From NCBI GenBank assembly GCA_002426495.1, contig DIQC01000034.1, positions 18,670 through 23,890 of the forward strand: 5,221 nt of DNA, written 5' to 3'. The stretch is from Thermacetogenium sp. UBA5472 (GTDB taxonomy: Bacteria; Bacillota; DSM-12270; Thermacetogeniales; Thermacetogeniaceae). This document shows, one piece after another, positions 1 to 5,221 of this stretch; position 1 is the first letter of the stretch, and every line of letters begins with the position of its first letter. Under the pieces are notes generated by a model that did no database searches, was not told the DNA's origin, and worked only from the letters and a program-made list of their open reading frames with translations. A program made the position numbers and the translations under genes.

Positions 1-1355
1 AACGAAACGTCCCCTTGCCACCCTTCCCCTTCGATCAGGTCGCCATCCACCTTCCTGAGCAGCTTAACAGGCAGTAGCCTACCCTGCAGCCCCTTCTCTC
101 GAGAGGGAAAAATAACTCGCAGGTAGTTGTCAGTGATACCTTGCCAGTATCCAGGCTTTTTCCGGAAGGGCCTTTCTACCAACACATCCAGTGTTTCGCC
201 CAAGGCACCCCCAGCAAAATTACTGGCATGGGTACTGGCTAGTTCCCGCAGTTTCTTGCTGCGCTCATCTTTTGCTCCCGGCTTTACCTGCCCGGGCATC
301 TCCGCTGCCGGGGTACCCCGACGGGGAGAGTATTTAAAAACATGGAGATCCCTAAAAGGAAGGGAGGCGATAAAATTATAGGTATTTTCAAAGTGCCTGT
401 CCTCTTCCCCGGGAAACCCCACCATCACATCTGTGGTAACAGCCAAACCGGGAATCCTCTCTAGCGCACGCAGAAATAGATCACGGTATTCCCCTGTGTT
501 ATACGGCCTGCGCATCAATTTCAGAATTTCATCATCACCTGACTGTAATGGTATGTGCAGGTGGCGGCAGATACGAGGAGAAGATGCCATCACATCCAGC
601 ATTTCCTCTGATACATCAACAGGTTCCACTGAACTCAAACGGATGCGGAAATCTCCTGGCAGTTCGACAAGATCTTGCAGCAGCCGTGCCAGGTTAATAT
701 CTTCAGCCAGATCCTTCCCATAAACTGATGTATGCACACCTGTCAAGACTATCTCACGATATCCGTCACAGATCAGCTCACCCAGCCTTTCCTTGACCAG
801 TTCAGGATGAAGGCTTCTCACACCCCCTCGGGCATAGGGAATAATGCAGTAAGCACAGTACTGGTCACACCCGTCTTCAATCTTAAGGAAAGCCCTTGTG
901 CGCTGAGGATTATCAGGAAGGGGAAGCTGTTCAAAGTCCGGTTCCTCTTCCAATAACTGAACGGCATTAAACCCCTCAGAACATTCCCCCGCCCTTTTCT
1001 TTTCTAATATCTCTTCTGCCAGATCCACCAATCTGGCACGCCCCCTAGTACCTACCACCAGGTCCACACCGGGGATAGAAAGGATATCATCAGGAGCCAC
1101 CTGAGAGTAACACCCTACAACAGCAACAACCGCGTCTGGCTGCTGAGATATGGCGCGGCGTATCATCTGCCGCGATTTTTGGTCAGCTGTATGGGTCACT
1201 GTACACGTATTGATTATGTAAACATCAGCAGGGTTTTTGAAATCCACCACCTGATAACTTCGCTGGCGAAACATCTCCATCAAGGAGGCGGTTTCCTGCT
1301 GATTGACTTTACAACCTAAAGTATGAAAGGCCACTCTATCTGAGTGTTCACCCAC
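1..1355 (-). CDS. mtaB: MtaB, tRNA t6A37 methylthiotransferase (3' end cut by window)
   Basis: This is a radical SAM enzyme that converts t6A37 to ms2t6A in ANN-decoding tRNAs; it acts in the cytoplasm and uses two [4Fe-4S] clusters. The open frame gives 451 codons with no stop before the window edge; B. subtilis YqeV is about 450 residues, so only the extreme C-terminus should be missing. The N-terminal MTTase domain has its three cluster cysteines in the contexts TLGCKVN (C15), NTCTVT (C51) and VGCYSQ (C82). The radical SAM motif CDQYCAYC places cysteines at 163, 167 and 170 and is followed by IIPYARG. TTDVMVGFPGE and HVFKYSPRRGTPAA are typical family blocks, and a TRAM-like domain begins near residue 390. 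The GTG start at 1355 is set by an in-frame TAG immediately before it and by GGAG at 1364-1367, 8 nt upstream. TLGCKVN and the dnaK-operon context favour MtaB over MiaB or RimO. The start overlaps the stop of an rsmE remnant by 8 nt. Confidence 0.93.
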   Translation of the reverse strand, partial: MGEHSDRVAFHTLGCKVNQQETASLMEMFRQRSYQVVDFKNPADVYIINTCTVTHTADQKSRQMIRRAISQQPDAVVAVVGCYSQVAPDDILSIPGVDLVVGTRGRARLVDLAEEILEKKRAGECSEGFNAVQLLEEEPDFEQLPLPDNPQRTRAFLKIEDGCDQYCAYCIIPYARGGVRSLHPELVKERLGELICDGYREIVLTGVHTSVYGKDLAEDINLARLLQDLVELPGDFRIRLSSVEPVDVSEEMLDVMASSPRICRHLHIPLQSGDDEILKLMRRPYNTGEYRDLFLRALERIPGLAVTTDVMVGFPGEEDRHFENTYNFIASLPFRDLHVFKYSPRRGTPAAEMPGQVKPGAKDERSKKLRELASTHASNFAGGALGETLDVLVERPFRKKPGYWQGITDNYLRVIFPSREKGLQGRLLPVKLLRKVDGDLIEGEGWQGDVS

Positions 1356-1437
1356 CTAGATCACTCCGTTCATTGATAATCAGGCTTAACCCGGGCAGTC
1401 CTGCCATCTCTGTACGCAGGATGCGCGGTGTCTGTAG
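1348..1437 (-). pseudogene. rsmE: 3' remnant of rsmE (16S rRNA m3U1498 methyltransferase)
   Basis: Read on the minus strand, this stretch encodes PRILRTEMAGLPG and ends in ERSDLGG-stop (TGA at 1348-1350). RsmE proteins end with the SAM-binding knot motif LGxRILRTETA followed by about 15-20 residues, often closing in an acidic residue plus LGG. The frame is closed upstream by a TAA at 1444-1446, and no start codon precedes the motif, so only the last 26-30 codons survive. Similarity fades upstream of PRILRTE, which places the breakpoint near 1428-1440. RsmE normally sits directly upstream of mtaB in Bacillota, as it does here. The remnant contains the mtaB Shine-Dalgarno sequence, which may be why it was retained. 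It cannot make a functional methyltransferase. The motif is visible in the sequence; the loss event is inferred. Confidence 0.75.
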
Positions 1438-1442
1438 CCTAT

Positions 1443-1471
1443 ATTATACAAAACTTCTATTCAGCTTTCAC
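1443..1471 (-). promoter_or_regulatory. Candidate sigma-A promoter for mtaB
   Basis: On the minus strand a perfect TATAAT (1443-1448) lies 17 nt downstream of GTGAAA (1466-1471), a 4/6 match to TTGACA. The predicted transcript would start near 1435, about 80 nt before the mtaB GTG. It sits just outside the rsmE remnant, where the ancestral dnaK-operon transcript no longer arrives. The -10 match and spacing are seen directly; activity is inferred. Confidence 0.45.
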
Positions 1472-1616
1472 CTTCTTTAAGCTCATAGCTCATCTGCGCG
1501 GCAGCTACCTGATAAAAAAACGATTCCCATAGAGGGTTTTTACAACAACCGTAGAATACAAAAGGACTGGATTGTTTTGCCTCATCAAGTAGCTGAAACT
1601 TTGGGTGAACTGACAC
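1461..1616 (-). CDS. Possible 51-codon hypothetical protein or gene fragment
   Basis: A minus-strand frame runs from a GTG at 1614-1616 to a TGA at 1461-1463. The product would be rich in aromatic residues, with the segments FVFYGCCKNPLWESFF and YQVAAAQMSYELKEGES. The composition and the amphipathic, acidic C-terminus look protein-like, but I do not recognise a family. A TGA two codons upstream of the GTG prevents extension, and no well-spaced Shine-Dalgarno is seen, because GAAAGG directly abuts the start. The 5' end is also folded into inverted repeats. It could be a small gene, the tail of a decayed gene, or chance. Confidence 0.25.
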   Translation of the reverse strand: MSVHPKFQLLDEAKQSSPFVFYGCCKNPLWESFFYQVAAAQMSYELKEGES

Positions 1617-1642
1617 CTTTCAGATAAGGAAGATGCCTTATC
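1593..1642 (+). repeat. Two adjacent stem-loops in the leader of the DUF4153 gene
   Basis: The first stem pairs CTGAAA (1593-1598) with TTTCAG (1618-1623) and GGTG (1604-1607) with CACC (1614-1617), leaving a 5-nt bulge on the left side. The second is a perfect 7-bp inverted repeat, GATAAGG (1623-1629) and CCTTATC (1636-1642), with a 6-nt loop. Neither is followed by a T-run, so they are not obvious terminators. They end 23 nt before the ribosome binding site and could be an operator or 5'-leader structure. No convincing plus-strand promoter was found upstream. Confidence 0.4.
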
Positions 1643-1677
1643 AAGAAAACCTTTAAATTTATTATAAGGAGAAGGCC

Positions 1678-3447
1678 ATGAAAATCACACCTGCTGTTAA
1701 GCATATGATGACCGTACTTTCCGTGAGTCTGAAAAGATTTCCTCTAACTATACTATTTTCAACTGCTGTTGCGGTTATGCTGATCATGATCACAGAATTA
1801 CAACCATCAATCGATACAAATCTCACGGAAACACTATACAGAATAACGATGATCCTTGCCCTGGGAATTCCCCTATCCTTATGTCTCAAGCTCTTTTGGG
1901 AAAGGAAGGACAATGGGAAACTATCTGCACTGATCGGTTTATACAGTGCAGGCTGTTTAGTGCTTCTCCTATATTACTTTTTCCTTTTAAATACGCTCGA
2001 GATGGTTTCCATAACAAGGTACATAGGGGTAAGCCTCGCCTTGTATTTGAGCTTTCTCTTTATCCCCTATTTTCCTAGAAGAGAGCAGTTTGAGATGTAT
2101 GTTATTAAGCTTGGCACAGGTTTCTGCATAACTGTGATTTATTCTGCTGTGCTTTATCTGGGACTGGCAGCGATCCTCTTCACCATAGACCAGCTTCTCG
2201 GCATACAGATAGCAGGAAGAGCATATTACTATGTCATGCTTTTTGTAGCCTTCCTTTTTGCTCCCGCTTACTTTCTGGCAGATATACCACAGAGCGATGA
2301 GCAGTTAGAACAAAAAAACTATTTAAAACTCTTAAGAGTGCTGCTTTTATATATTGTAATGCCGCTGTTGACAGCCTATACAGCAATACTATACATCTAT
2401 TTTGCAAAGATAATAGTGGTTAGCGAGTGGCCTGTCGGTTTGGTTTCGCATCTGGTGCTCTGGTATGGAGTTATTGTTACCCTTGTCTTGTTCCTCATCA
2501 CCCCGATCAAAGATGAGAACAAATGGGCAACTGGGTTTTCAGTTTGGATGCCGAGGATTATACTGCCAGTTTTAGTGATGATGTTTATTTCCATGGGGAT
2601 CAGAATTAATGCCTATGGAGTCACTGAAAACAGATATTATGTCATTATTTTGGGATTGTGGGTCTTCGGAATCATGCTTTATTACATTCTGACAAAGAAA
2701 CGCAATAATATCATCATCCCTGTCACACTTGCTGTAATCGCGTTGATAGCTGTGTTCGGCCCCTTGAGCAGCTATTCAATATCCACCCTCAGCCAGAACA
2801 ATAGACTAGAAGCCACCCTCCTCAGAAATGACATGCTGCAGGAGGGAAAAATTCAGGCTGCGGCCGGTGATATTCCTGAAAAAGATAAAACTGAAATAAG
2901 CAGAATACTGGATTATTTTAATGACAACCATAACCTTGCTGATGTGAAGTATTTCCCTGATAACTTCGGGATCGATGATATAGACAAAGTTTTTGGATTT
3001 AGCTACGTACCCTACACACATCCTGCCGAACACTCTGCTGAAAGGTTTTATTACTTTACTACAGAAGAACCGGAAAGAGCAATTGATATTCAAGGATACG
3101 ATTATATGTTTGGCAGCATGTTTCTGTATGCTGAAAACTCAACCGACAGCACCGGCGACACAATAGCTGTAGATTATGACGATCAATCATCTATTGTAAA
3201 GGTATACGGACAAGGTATTCTGCTCTATGAAAAAGCTTTAAATTCATTTGTCGGGGAACTATTTGACAAACATCAACCATCCACCGAGGGAGAAAGCATC
3301 CCTGCTGAAGAGATGACTTTGATTGAAGAGAATGAGCAGGTTAAAGTGAAGTTTATATTCATGCATATCATGGGGAATGAAGATGTGACAACCGGTGATC
3401 TAAAGTTGGAAAGAGCGGAATTCTATCTGCTGGTTAAAATTAAATAA
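1678..3447 (+). CDS. DUF4153-type multi-pass membrane protein, function unknown
   Basis: This 589-residue protein has an N-terminal membrane half and a soluble C-terminal half. Hydrophobic segments lie near residues 22-38, 55-72, 84-103, 114-132, 148-170, 183-201, 219-245, 255-275, 291-309, 320-338 and 345-362, giving about 10-12 helices. The last 225 or so residues are hydrophilic. Blocks such as YLGLAAILFTIDQLLGI, FAPAYFLADIP and STLSQNNRLEATLLRNDML resemble clostridial proteins assigned to DUF4153; that assignment is from memory of the family. There is no signal peptide and no recognisable catalytic motif. The ATG follows AAGGAG (1666-1671) by 6 nt. The gene stands alone on the plus strand between dnaJ and mtaB, both on the minus strand, and is visibly more AT-rich than either. 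No strong intrinsic terminator follows the stop. Confidence 0.8.
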   Translation: MKITPAVKHMMTVLSVSLKRFPLTILFSTAVAVMLIMITELQPSIDTNLTETLYRITMILALGIPLSLCLKLFWERKDNGKLSALIGLYSAGCLVLLLYYFFLLNTLEMVSITRYIGVSLALYLSFLFIPYFPRREQFEMYVIKLGTGFCITVIYSAVLYLGLAAILFTIDQLLGIQIAGRAYYYVMLFVAFLFAPAYFLADIPQSDEQLEQKNYLKLLRVLLLYIVMPLLTAYTAILYIYFAKIIVVSEWPVGLVSHLVLWYGVIVTLVLFLITPIKDENKWATGFSVWMPRIILPVLVMMFISMGIRINAYGVTENRYYVIILGLWVFGIMLYYILTKKRNNIIIPVTLAVIALIAVFGPLSSYSISTLSQNNRLEATLLRNDMLQEGKIQAAAGDIPEKDKTEISRILDYFNDNHNLADVKYFPDNFGIDDIDKVFGFSYVPYTHPAEHSAERFYYFTTEEPERAIDIQGYDYMFGSMFLYAENSTDSTGDTIAVDYDDQSSIVKVYGQGILLYEKALNSFVGELFDKHQPSTEGESIPAEEMTLIEENEQVKVKFIFMHIMGNEDVTTGDLKLERAEFYLLVKIK

Positions 3448-3465
3448 AAAATCGGGAATGGATGC

Positions 3466-3513
3466 GGGGGGGGTTTTGCATACTTCTTTTTATGTGTACC
3501 CCAAAGCCCCCCC
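3466..3513. repeat. G8/C7 homopolymer inverted repeat after the DUF4153 gene
   Basis: A run of eight G (3466-3473) followed by TTTTG can pair with CAAAG followed by seven C (3503-3513): seven G:C pairs, one mismatch, then TTT:AAA. The inner part (GCATA against TGTGT) can extend the fold. It begins 19 nt after the DUF4153 stop and may work as a transcription end or mRNA 3' stabiliser, but no T-run follows it on either strand. Homopolymers of this length are also prone to slippage. Confidence 0.4.
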
Positions 3514-3516
3514 TAT

Positions 3517-3533
3517 CGCCAGAATGCCTGGCG
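3517..3533. repeat. Short perfect hairpin
   Basis: CGCCAG (3517-3522) and CTGGCG (3528-3533) form a perfect 6-bp GC-rich stem with a 5-nt AATGC loop, 3 nt after the C7 run. No T-run follows, so a role in termination is doubtful. It may form one composite 3' structure with the G8/C7 repeat. Confidence 0.4.
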
Positions 3534-3560
3534 TGATTACCTGAAAAGCGGTTACATCAG

Positions 3561-3600
3561 AAAAAAGAATAGAGCAAGAGCGATACTCCTACTCTATTCT
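3561..3600 (-). terminator. Likely rho-independent terminator of the dnaK-dnaJ transcript
   Basis: Read on the minus strand, AGAATAGAG (3592-3600) pairs perfectly over 9 bp with CTCTATTCT (3566-3574). An inner GAG/CTC stem closes a 5-nt loop. The outer stem is followed directly by a T-run (3561-3565 plus the T that ends the stem). It lies about 137 nt downstream of the dnaJ stop in the correct orientation. The stem is rather AT-rich, so efficiency is uncertain. Confidence 0.55.
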
Positions 3601-3609
3601 ATAATTTAC

Positions 3610-3642
3610 TGAGCCCATTTTTGAGCCTATTTAAATAAGGCT
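3610..3642. repeat. Short direct repeat running into an AT-centred palindrome
   Basis: TGAGCCCATTT (3610-3620) and TGAGCCTATTT (3622-3632) are copies at a 12-nt period with one difference. The second copy enters AGCCT-ATTTAAATA-AGGCT (3624-3642), a 5-bp-arm inverted repeat centred on the palindrome TATTTAAATA. It could be a protein-binding site, but nothing ties it to a known regulator. Confidence 0.3.
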
Positions 3643-3684
3643 TCAATATACTGCAAGAAATTTGGAAATCCGACTTCTGTTTTT

Positions 3685-3698
3685 GGTTAGTGGTTAGC
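3685..3698 (+). repeat. Two-unit GGTTAGT tandem repeat
   Basis: GGTTAGT (3685-3691) is followed at once by GGTTAGC (3692-3698). It lies 9 nt from the REP-like hairpin and may belong to the same repeated unit. Two copies alone could be chance. Confidence 0.3.
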
Positions 3699-3707
3699 AC
3701 ATATCCC

Positions 3708-3742
3708 GGCTGAGACACGAGAACCGTCCCCGTGTCTCAGCC
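3708..3742 (-). repeat. REP-like palindromic element containing the dnaJ stop codon
   Basis: The arms GGCTGAGACACG (3708-3719) and CGTGTCTCAGCC (3731-3742) form a perfect 12-bp inverted repeat around an 11-nt asymmetric loop. On the minus strand the core reads GGGGACGGTTCTCG. Short palindromes with a GGGGACGGTTCTCGTGTC-like core recur in Bacillota genomes and resemble REP elements linked to IS200-like (Y1) transposases; this parallel is from memory and was not searched. No transposase lies in the window. The last DnaJ glycine codon and its TGA (3737-3739) are inside the repeat. There is no T-run after it in the dnaJ direction. Confidence 0.6.
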
Positions 3743-4879
3743 CATAAAAGCATCTTTCATCTTTTTGAAAAAGCCCTTGCGGTCTTGATACTGGTCACTT
3801 TGCACAGTAGCATCGAATTTCTTGAGCATCTCTTTTTGCTTCGCTGTCAGTTTAGTTGGGATCCCTATCTTGACGGTGATAATCTGATCCCCTTTGCCAT
3901 ACCCCTGCAGGTGGGGAATCCCTTTGCCGCGCATGTGGAATACGGCATTAGGCTGTGTTCCTTCTGGTATTTTTAAAGTGGTTTTACCCTCCAGTGTGGG
4001 AATTTCGATCTCATCCCCTAAAGCTGCCTGCACAAAAGAGATGGGGACCTCCATCACCACATTATCCTTCTCTCGTTTGAACACTTTGTGGGGGCGCACC
4101 CGAAGGCGAACGATCAGGTCACCGGGAGGGCCTCCCTGGTCTCCTAATTCCCCTTCACCTGCCAGCCGTAGAGCGGAACCATTATCAACCCCTGCAGGCA
4201 CTCTAATACTCACCTTGCGCGGGCGGCGCACCTTTCCCTTGCCTTTACACTTACCACAAGGCTTTTCAATGGTTTTCCCTGTACCCCGGCAGTTATCACA
4301 AGTTGTCACTGAGGAAAACTGTCCGAAGGGGGTCTGCTGATTTATACGCATCTGCCCGGACCCGCCGCACTTATAACAAGTAACAGGTTCTGTGCCGGGC
4401 GCGGCACCGGAGCCAGCGCATTCTTTACATTCCTCCCAGCGATGAATGGTCACTTCTCTTTCTACACCGAAGGCAGCATCTTCAAAGGATATTTCCATAT
4501 TCATCTGCAGATCAGGGCCGCGCCTTGGCCCTCTTCTCTGCCTCCCACCAAAAGAACCGCCGAAGCCACCGCCGAAAAAGGTATCGAAAATATCATCAAA
4601 CCCACCAAAGTCGCCAAAACCTGCTCCACCTTGGCCAGCTCCGGCACCCATGTCAAAGGCGGTATGGCCAAACTGATCATAGCGGCCCCGCTTTTCCTTG
4701 TCTCTTAAGACATCGTAGGCGTCATGAACCTCCTTGAATTTCTCGGCAGCACCATCCTGATTATCCGGATTCATATCAGGATGGTATTTTCGGGCAAGCT
4801 TACGGTAGGCCTTCTTGATCTCCTCATCCGAAGCTCCCCGCTCAACCCCCAGGACCTCATAATAATCCCTTTTTCCCAT
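3737..4879 (-). CDS. dnaJ: DnaJ, Hsp40 co-chaperone of DnaK
   Basis: DnaJ delivers unfolded clients to DnaK and stimulates its ATPase; it is cytoplasmic. The 380 residues carry the full type I architecture. The J domain spans about 4-70, with HPD at 33-35. A Gly/Phe-rich linker runs from about 77 to 112. Four CxxCxGxG zinc-binding repeats start at residues 151, 168, 194 and 208, and the two substrate-binding beta domains follow to about 345. All eight zinc cysteines are present and the length is normal. The ATG is fixed by a TAG directly before it and by AAAGGTGAT at 4884-4892. The gene lies 33 nt after dnaK, so the two are probably cotranscribed. The reading frame ends in KDAFMG with the stop inside a REP-like hairpin, and prmA does not follow as it usually does. 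Confidence 0.98.
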   Translation of the reverse strand: MGKRDYYEVLGVERGASDEEIKKAYRKLARKYHPDMNPDNQDGAAEKFKEVHDAYDVLRDKEKRGRYDQFGHTAFDMGAGAGQGGAGFGDFGGFDDIFDTFFGGGFGGSFGGRQRRGPRRGPDLQMNMEISFEDAAFGVEREVTIHRWEECKECAGSGAAPGTEPVTCYKCGGSGQMRINQQTPFGQFSSVTTCDNCRGTGKTIEKPCGKCKGKGKVRRPRKVSIRVPAGVDNGSALRLAGEGELGDQGGPPGDLIVRLRVRPHKVFKREKDNVVMEVPISFVQAALGDEIEIPTLEGKTTLKIPEGTQPNAVFHMRGKGIPHLQGYGKGDQIITVKIGIPTKLTAKQKEMLKKFDATVQSDQYQDRKGFFKKMKDAFMG

Positions 4880-4912
4880 CTATATCACCTTTCCGGAACT
4901 GTCCGGCTCACT

Positions 4913-5221
4913 TTATTTGTCGTCTTTGTTTTCATCTTCGTCATCGTCATCCACAACCTTGAAGTCGGCATCCACAGTCTCATCTGCCCCAGGTTCCCCT
5001 GCTCCGGATGGCCCTGCATTTCCGGCACCTCCGGCTGCATCCTGGCCTCCTGCCTGCTGATAGACCTTGGTTGTCACATCATAGATTGCTTTTGTCAGAT
5101 CATCAGTTTTGCTCTTAATATCCTCAATGTCTTTCGCTTCTAGAGCACTTTTCAGTTCATCTTTGGCACTGTTGATATTATTTATATCATCCTCAGTGAT
5201 CTTATCACCTAAGTCACTGAT
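4913..5221 (-). CDS. dnaK: DnaK (Hsp70), C-terminal 102 residues
   Basis: Only the 3' end of dnaK lies in the window; the frame is open to the upper edge and ends at TAA 4913-4915. The visible part covers the helical lid (DLGDKITEDDINNINSAKDE, then KSALEAKDIEDIKSKTDDL) and KAIYDVTTKVYQQAG. A Gly/Ala/Pro-rich linker and the conserved tail VDADFKVVDDDD follow. The tail is extended by DEDENKDDK, making the C-terminus strongly acidic. DnaK is the ATP-dependent chaperone partnered by the adjacent DnaJ. Promoter and CIRCE/HrcA control, if present, would lie upstream outside the window. Confidence 0.96.
   Translation of the reverse strand: MSDLGDKITEDDINNINSAKDELKSALEAKDIEDIKSKTDDLTKAIYDVTTKVYQQAGGQDAAGGAGNAGPSGAGEPGADETVDADFKVVDDDDEDENKDDK

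Noticed and set aside
1..20. Minus-strand GGGGACGTTTCGTT at the window edge resembles the loop of the REP-like element at 3708-3742.
   Set aside because: It is still within the open mtaB frame and no flanking arm is visible before the window ends, so chance similarity cannot be excluded.
127..956. Plus-strand open frames of 74-96 codons across the left end.
   Set aside because: All lie antisense to the continuous mtaB frame with its radical SAM and MTTase motifs.
1480..1493. Tandem AGCTCAT AGCTCAT.
   Set aside because: Only two 7-nt units with no further copies and no link to a known element; it also lies within the possible 51-codon frame.
2397..3093. Minus-strand open frames inside the membrane protein gene.
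   Set aside because: The plus-strand frame is longer, has a good ribosome binding site and a coherent membrane topology.
3894..4708. Several plus-strand open frames of 70-148 codons, rich in Pro, Ser and Arg.
   Set aside because: They are shadows of the GC-rich dnaJ coding strand and have no plausible domains.
4724..5143. A 139-codon plus-strand open frame opposite the dnaJ start and the dnaK tail.
   Set aside because: It is antisense to two confidently identified chaperone genes and crosses their junction; its product shows no family features.
1..5221. CRISPR array, tRNA, rRNA, riboswitch, insertion-sequence transposase or toxin-antitoxin module.
   Set aside because: No regularly spaced repeats, cloverleaf, transposase frame or paired small genes were seen on either strand.

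Overview
The window looks like part of a Bacillota (Firmicutes) chromosome, most likely from a clostridial or Peptococcia-type lineage. The evidence is the dnaK-dnaJ pair followed, on the same strand, by an MtaB-type methylthiotransferase. In Bacillus subtilis and many relatives the order is hrcA-grpE-dnaK-dnaJ-prmA(yqeT)-rsmE(yqeU)-mtaB(yqeV). The genus cannot be fixed from this sequence.

Layout, read along the minus strand from high to low coordinates. The last 102 codons of dnaK (5221-4913) are followed after 33 nt by a complete dnaJ (4879-3737). The dnaJ stop codon lies inside a 12-bp-arm REP-like hairpin (3708-3742). Next comes a non-coding stretch with several inverted repeats, including a likely minus-strand terminator (3561-3600). 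A 589-codon gene for a multi-pass membrane protein of the DUF4153 type then runs on the opposite strand (1678-3447). Beyond it is a leader/junction region (1438-1677) with two adjacent stem-loops, a possible 51-codon minus-strand ORF and a candidate promoter. The minus strand then resumes with a roughly 26-30-codon ghost of the 3' end of rsmE (1437-1348), which overlaps the GTG start of mtaB (1355 to beyond base 1, C-terminal end cut by the window).

Interpretation: the conserved dnaJ-prmA-rsmE-mtaB string appears to have been broken. prmA and nearly all of rsmE are absent, and about 2.3 kb with an opposite-strand DUF4153 gene stands in their place. The retained rsmE scrap carries the Shine-Dalgarno sequence of mtaB, and a sigma-A-like promoter sits just upstream of it, so mtaB could be transcribed independently. 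DnaK and DnaJ are the Hsp70/Hsp40 chaperone pair. MtaB thiomethylates t6A37 of ANN-decoding tRNAs. The DUF4153 protein has no known function.

Nothing in the window amounts to a demonstrated new system. The points most worth following are the operon break, the REP-like element that supplies the dnaJ stop codon, and the uncharacterised membrane protein between them.
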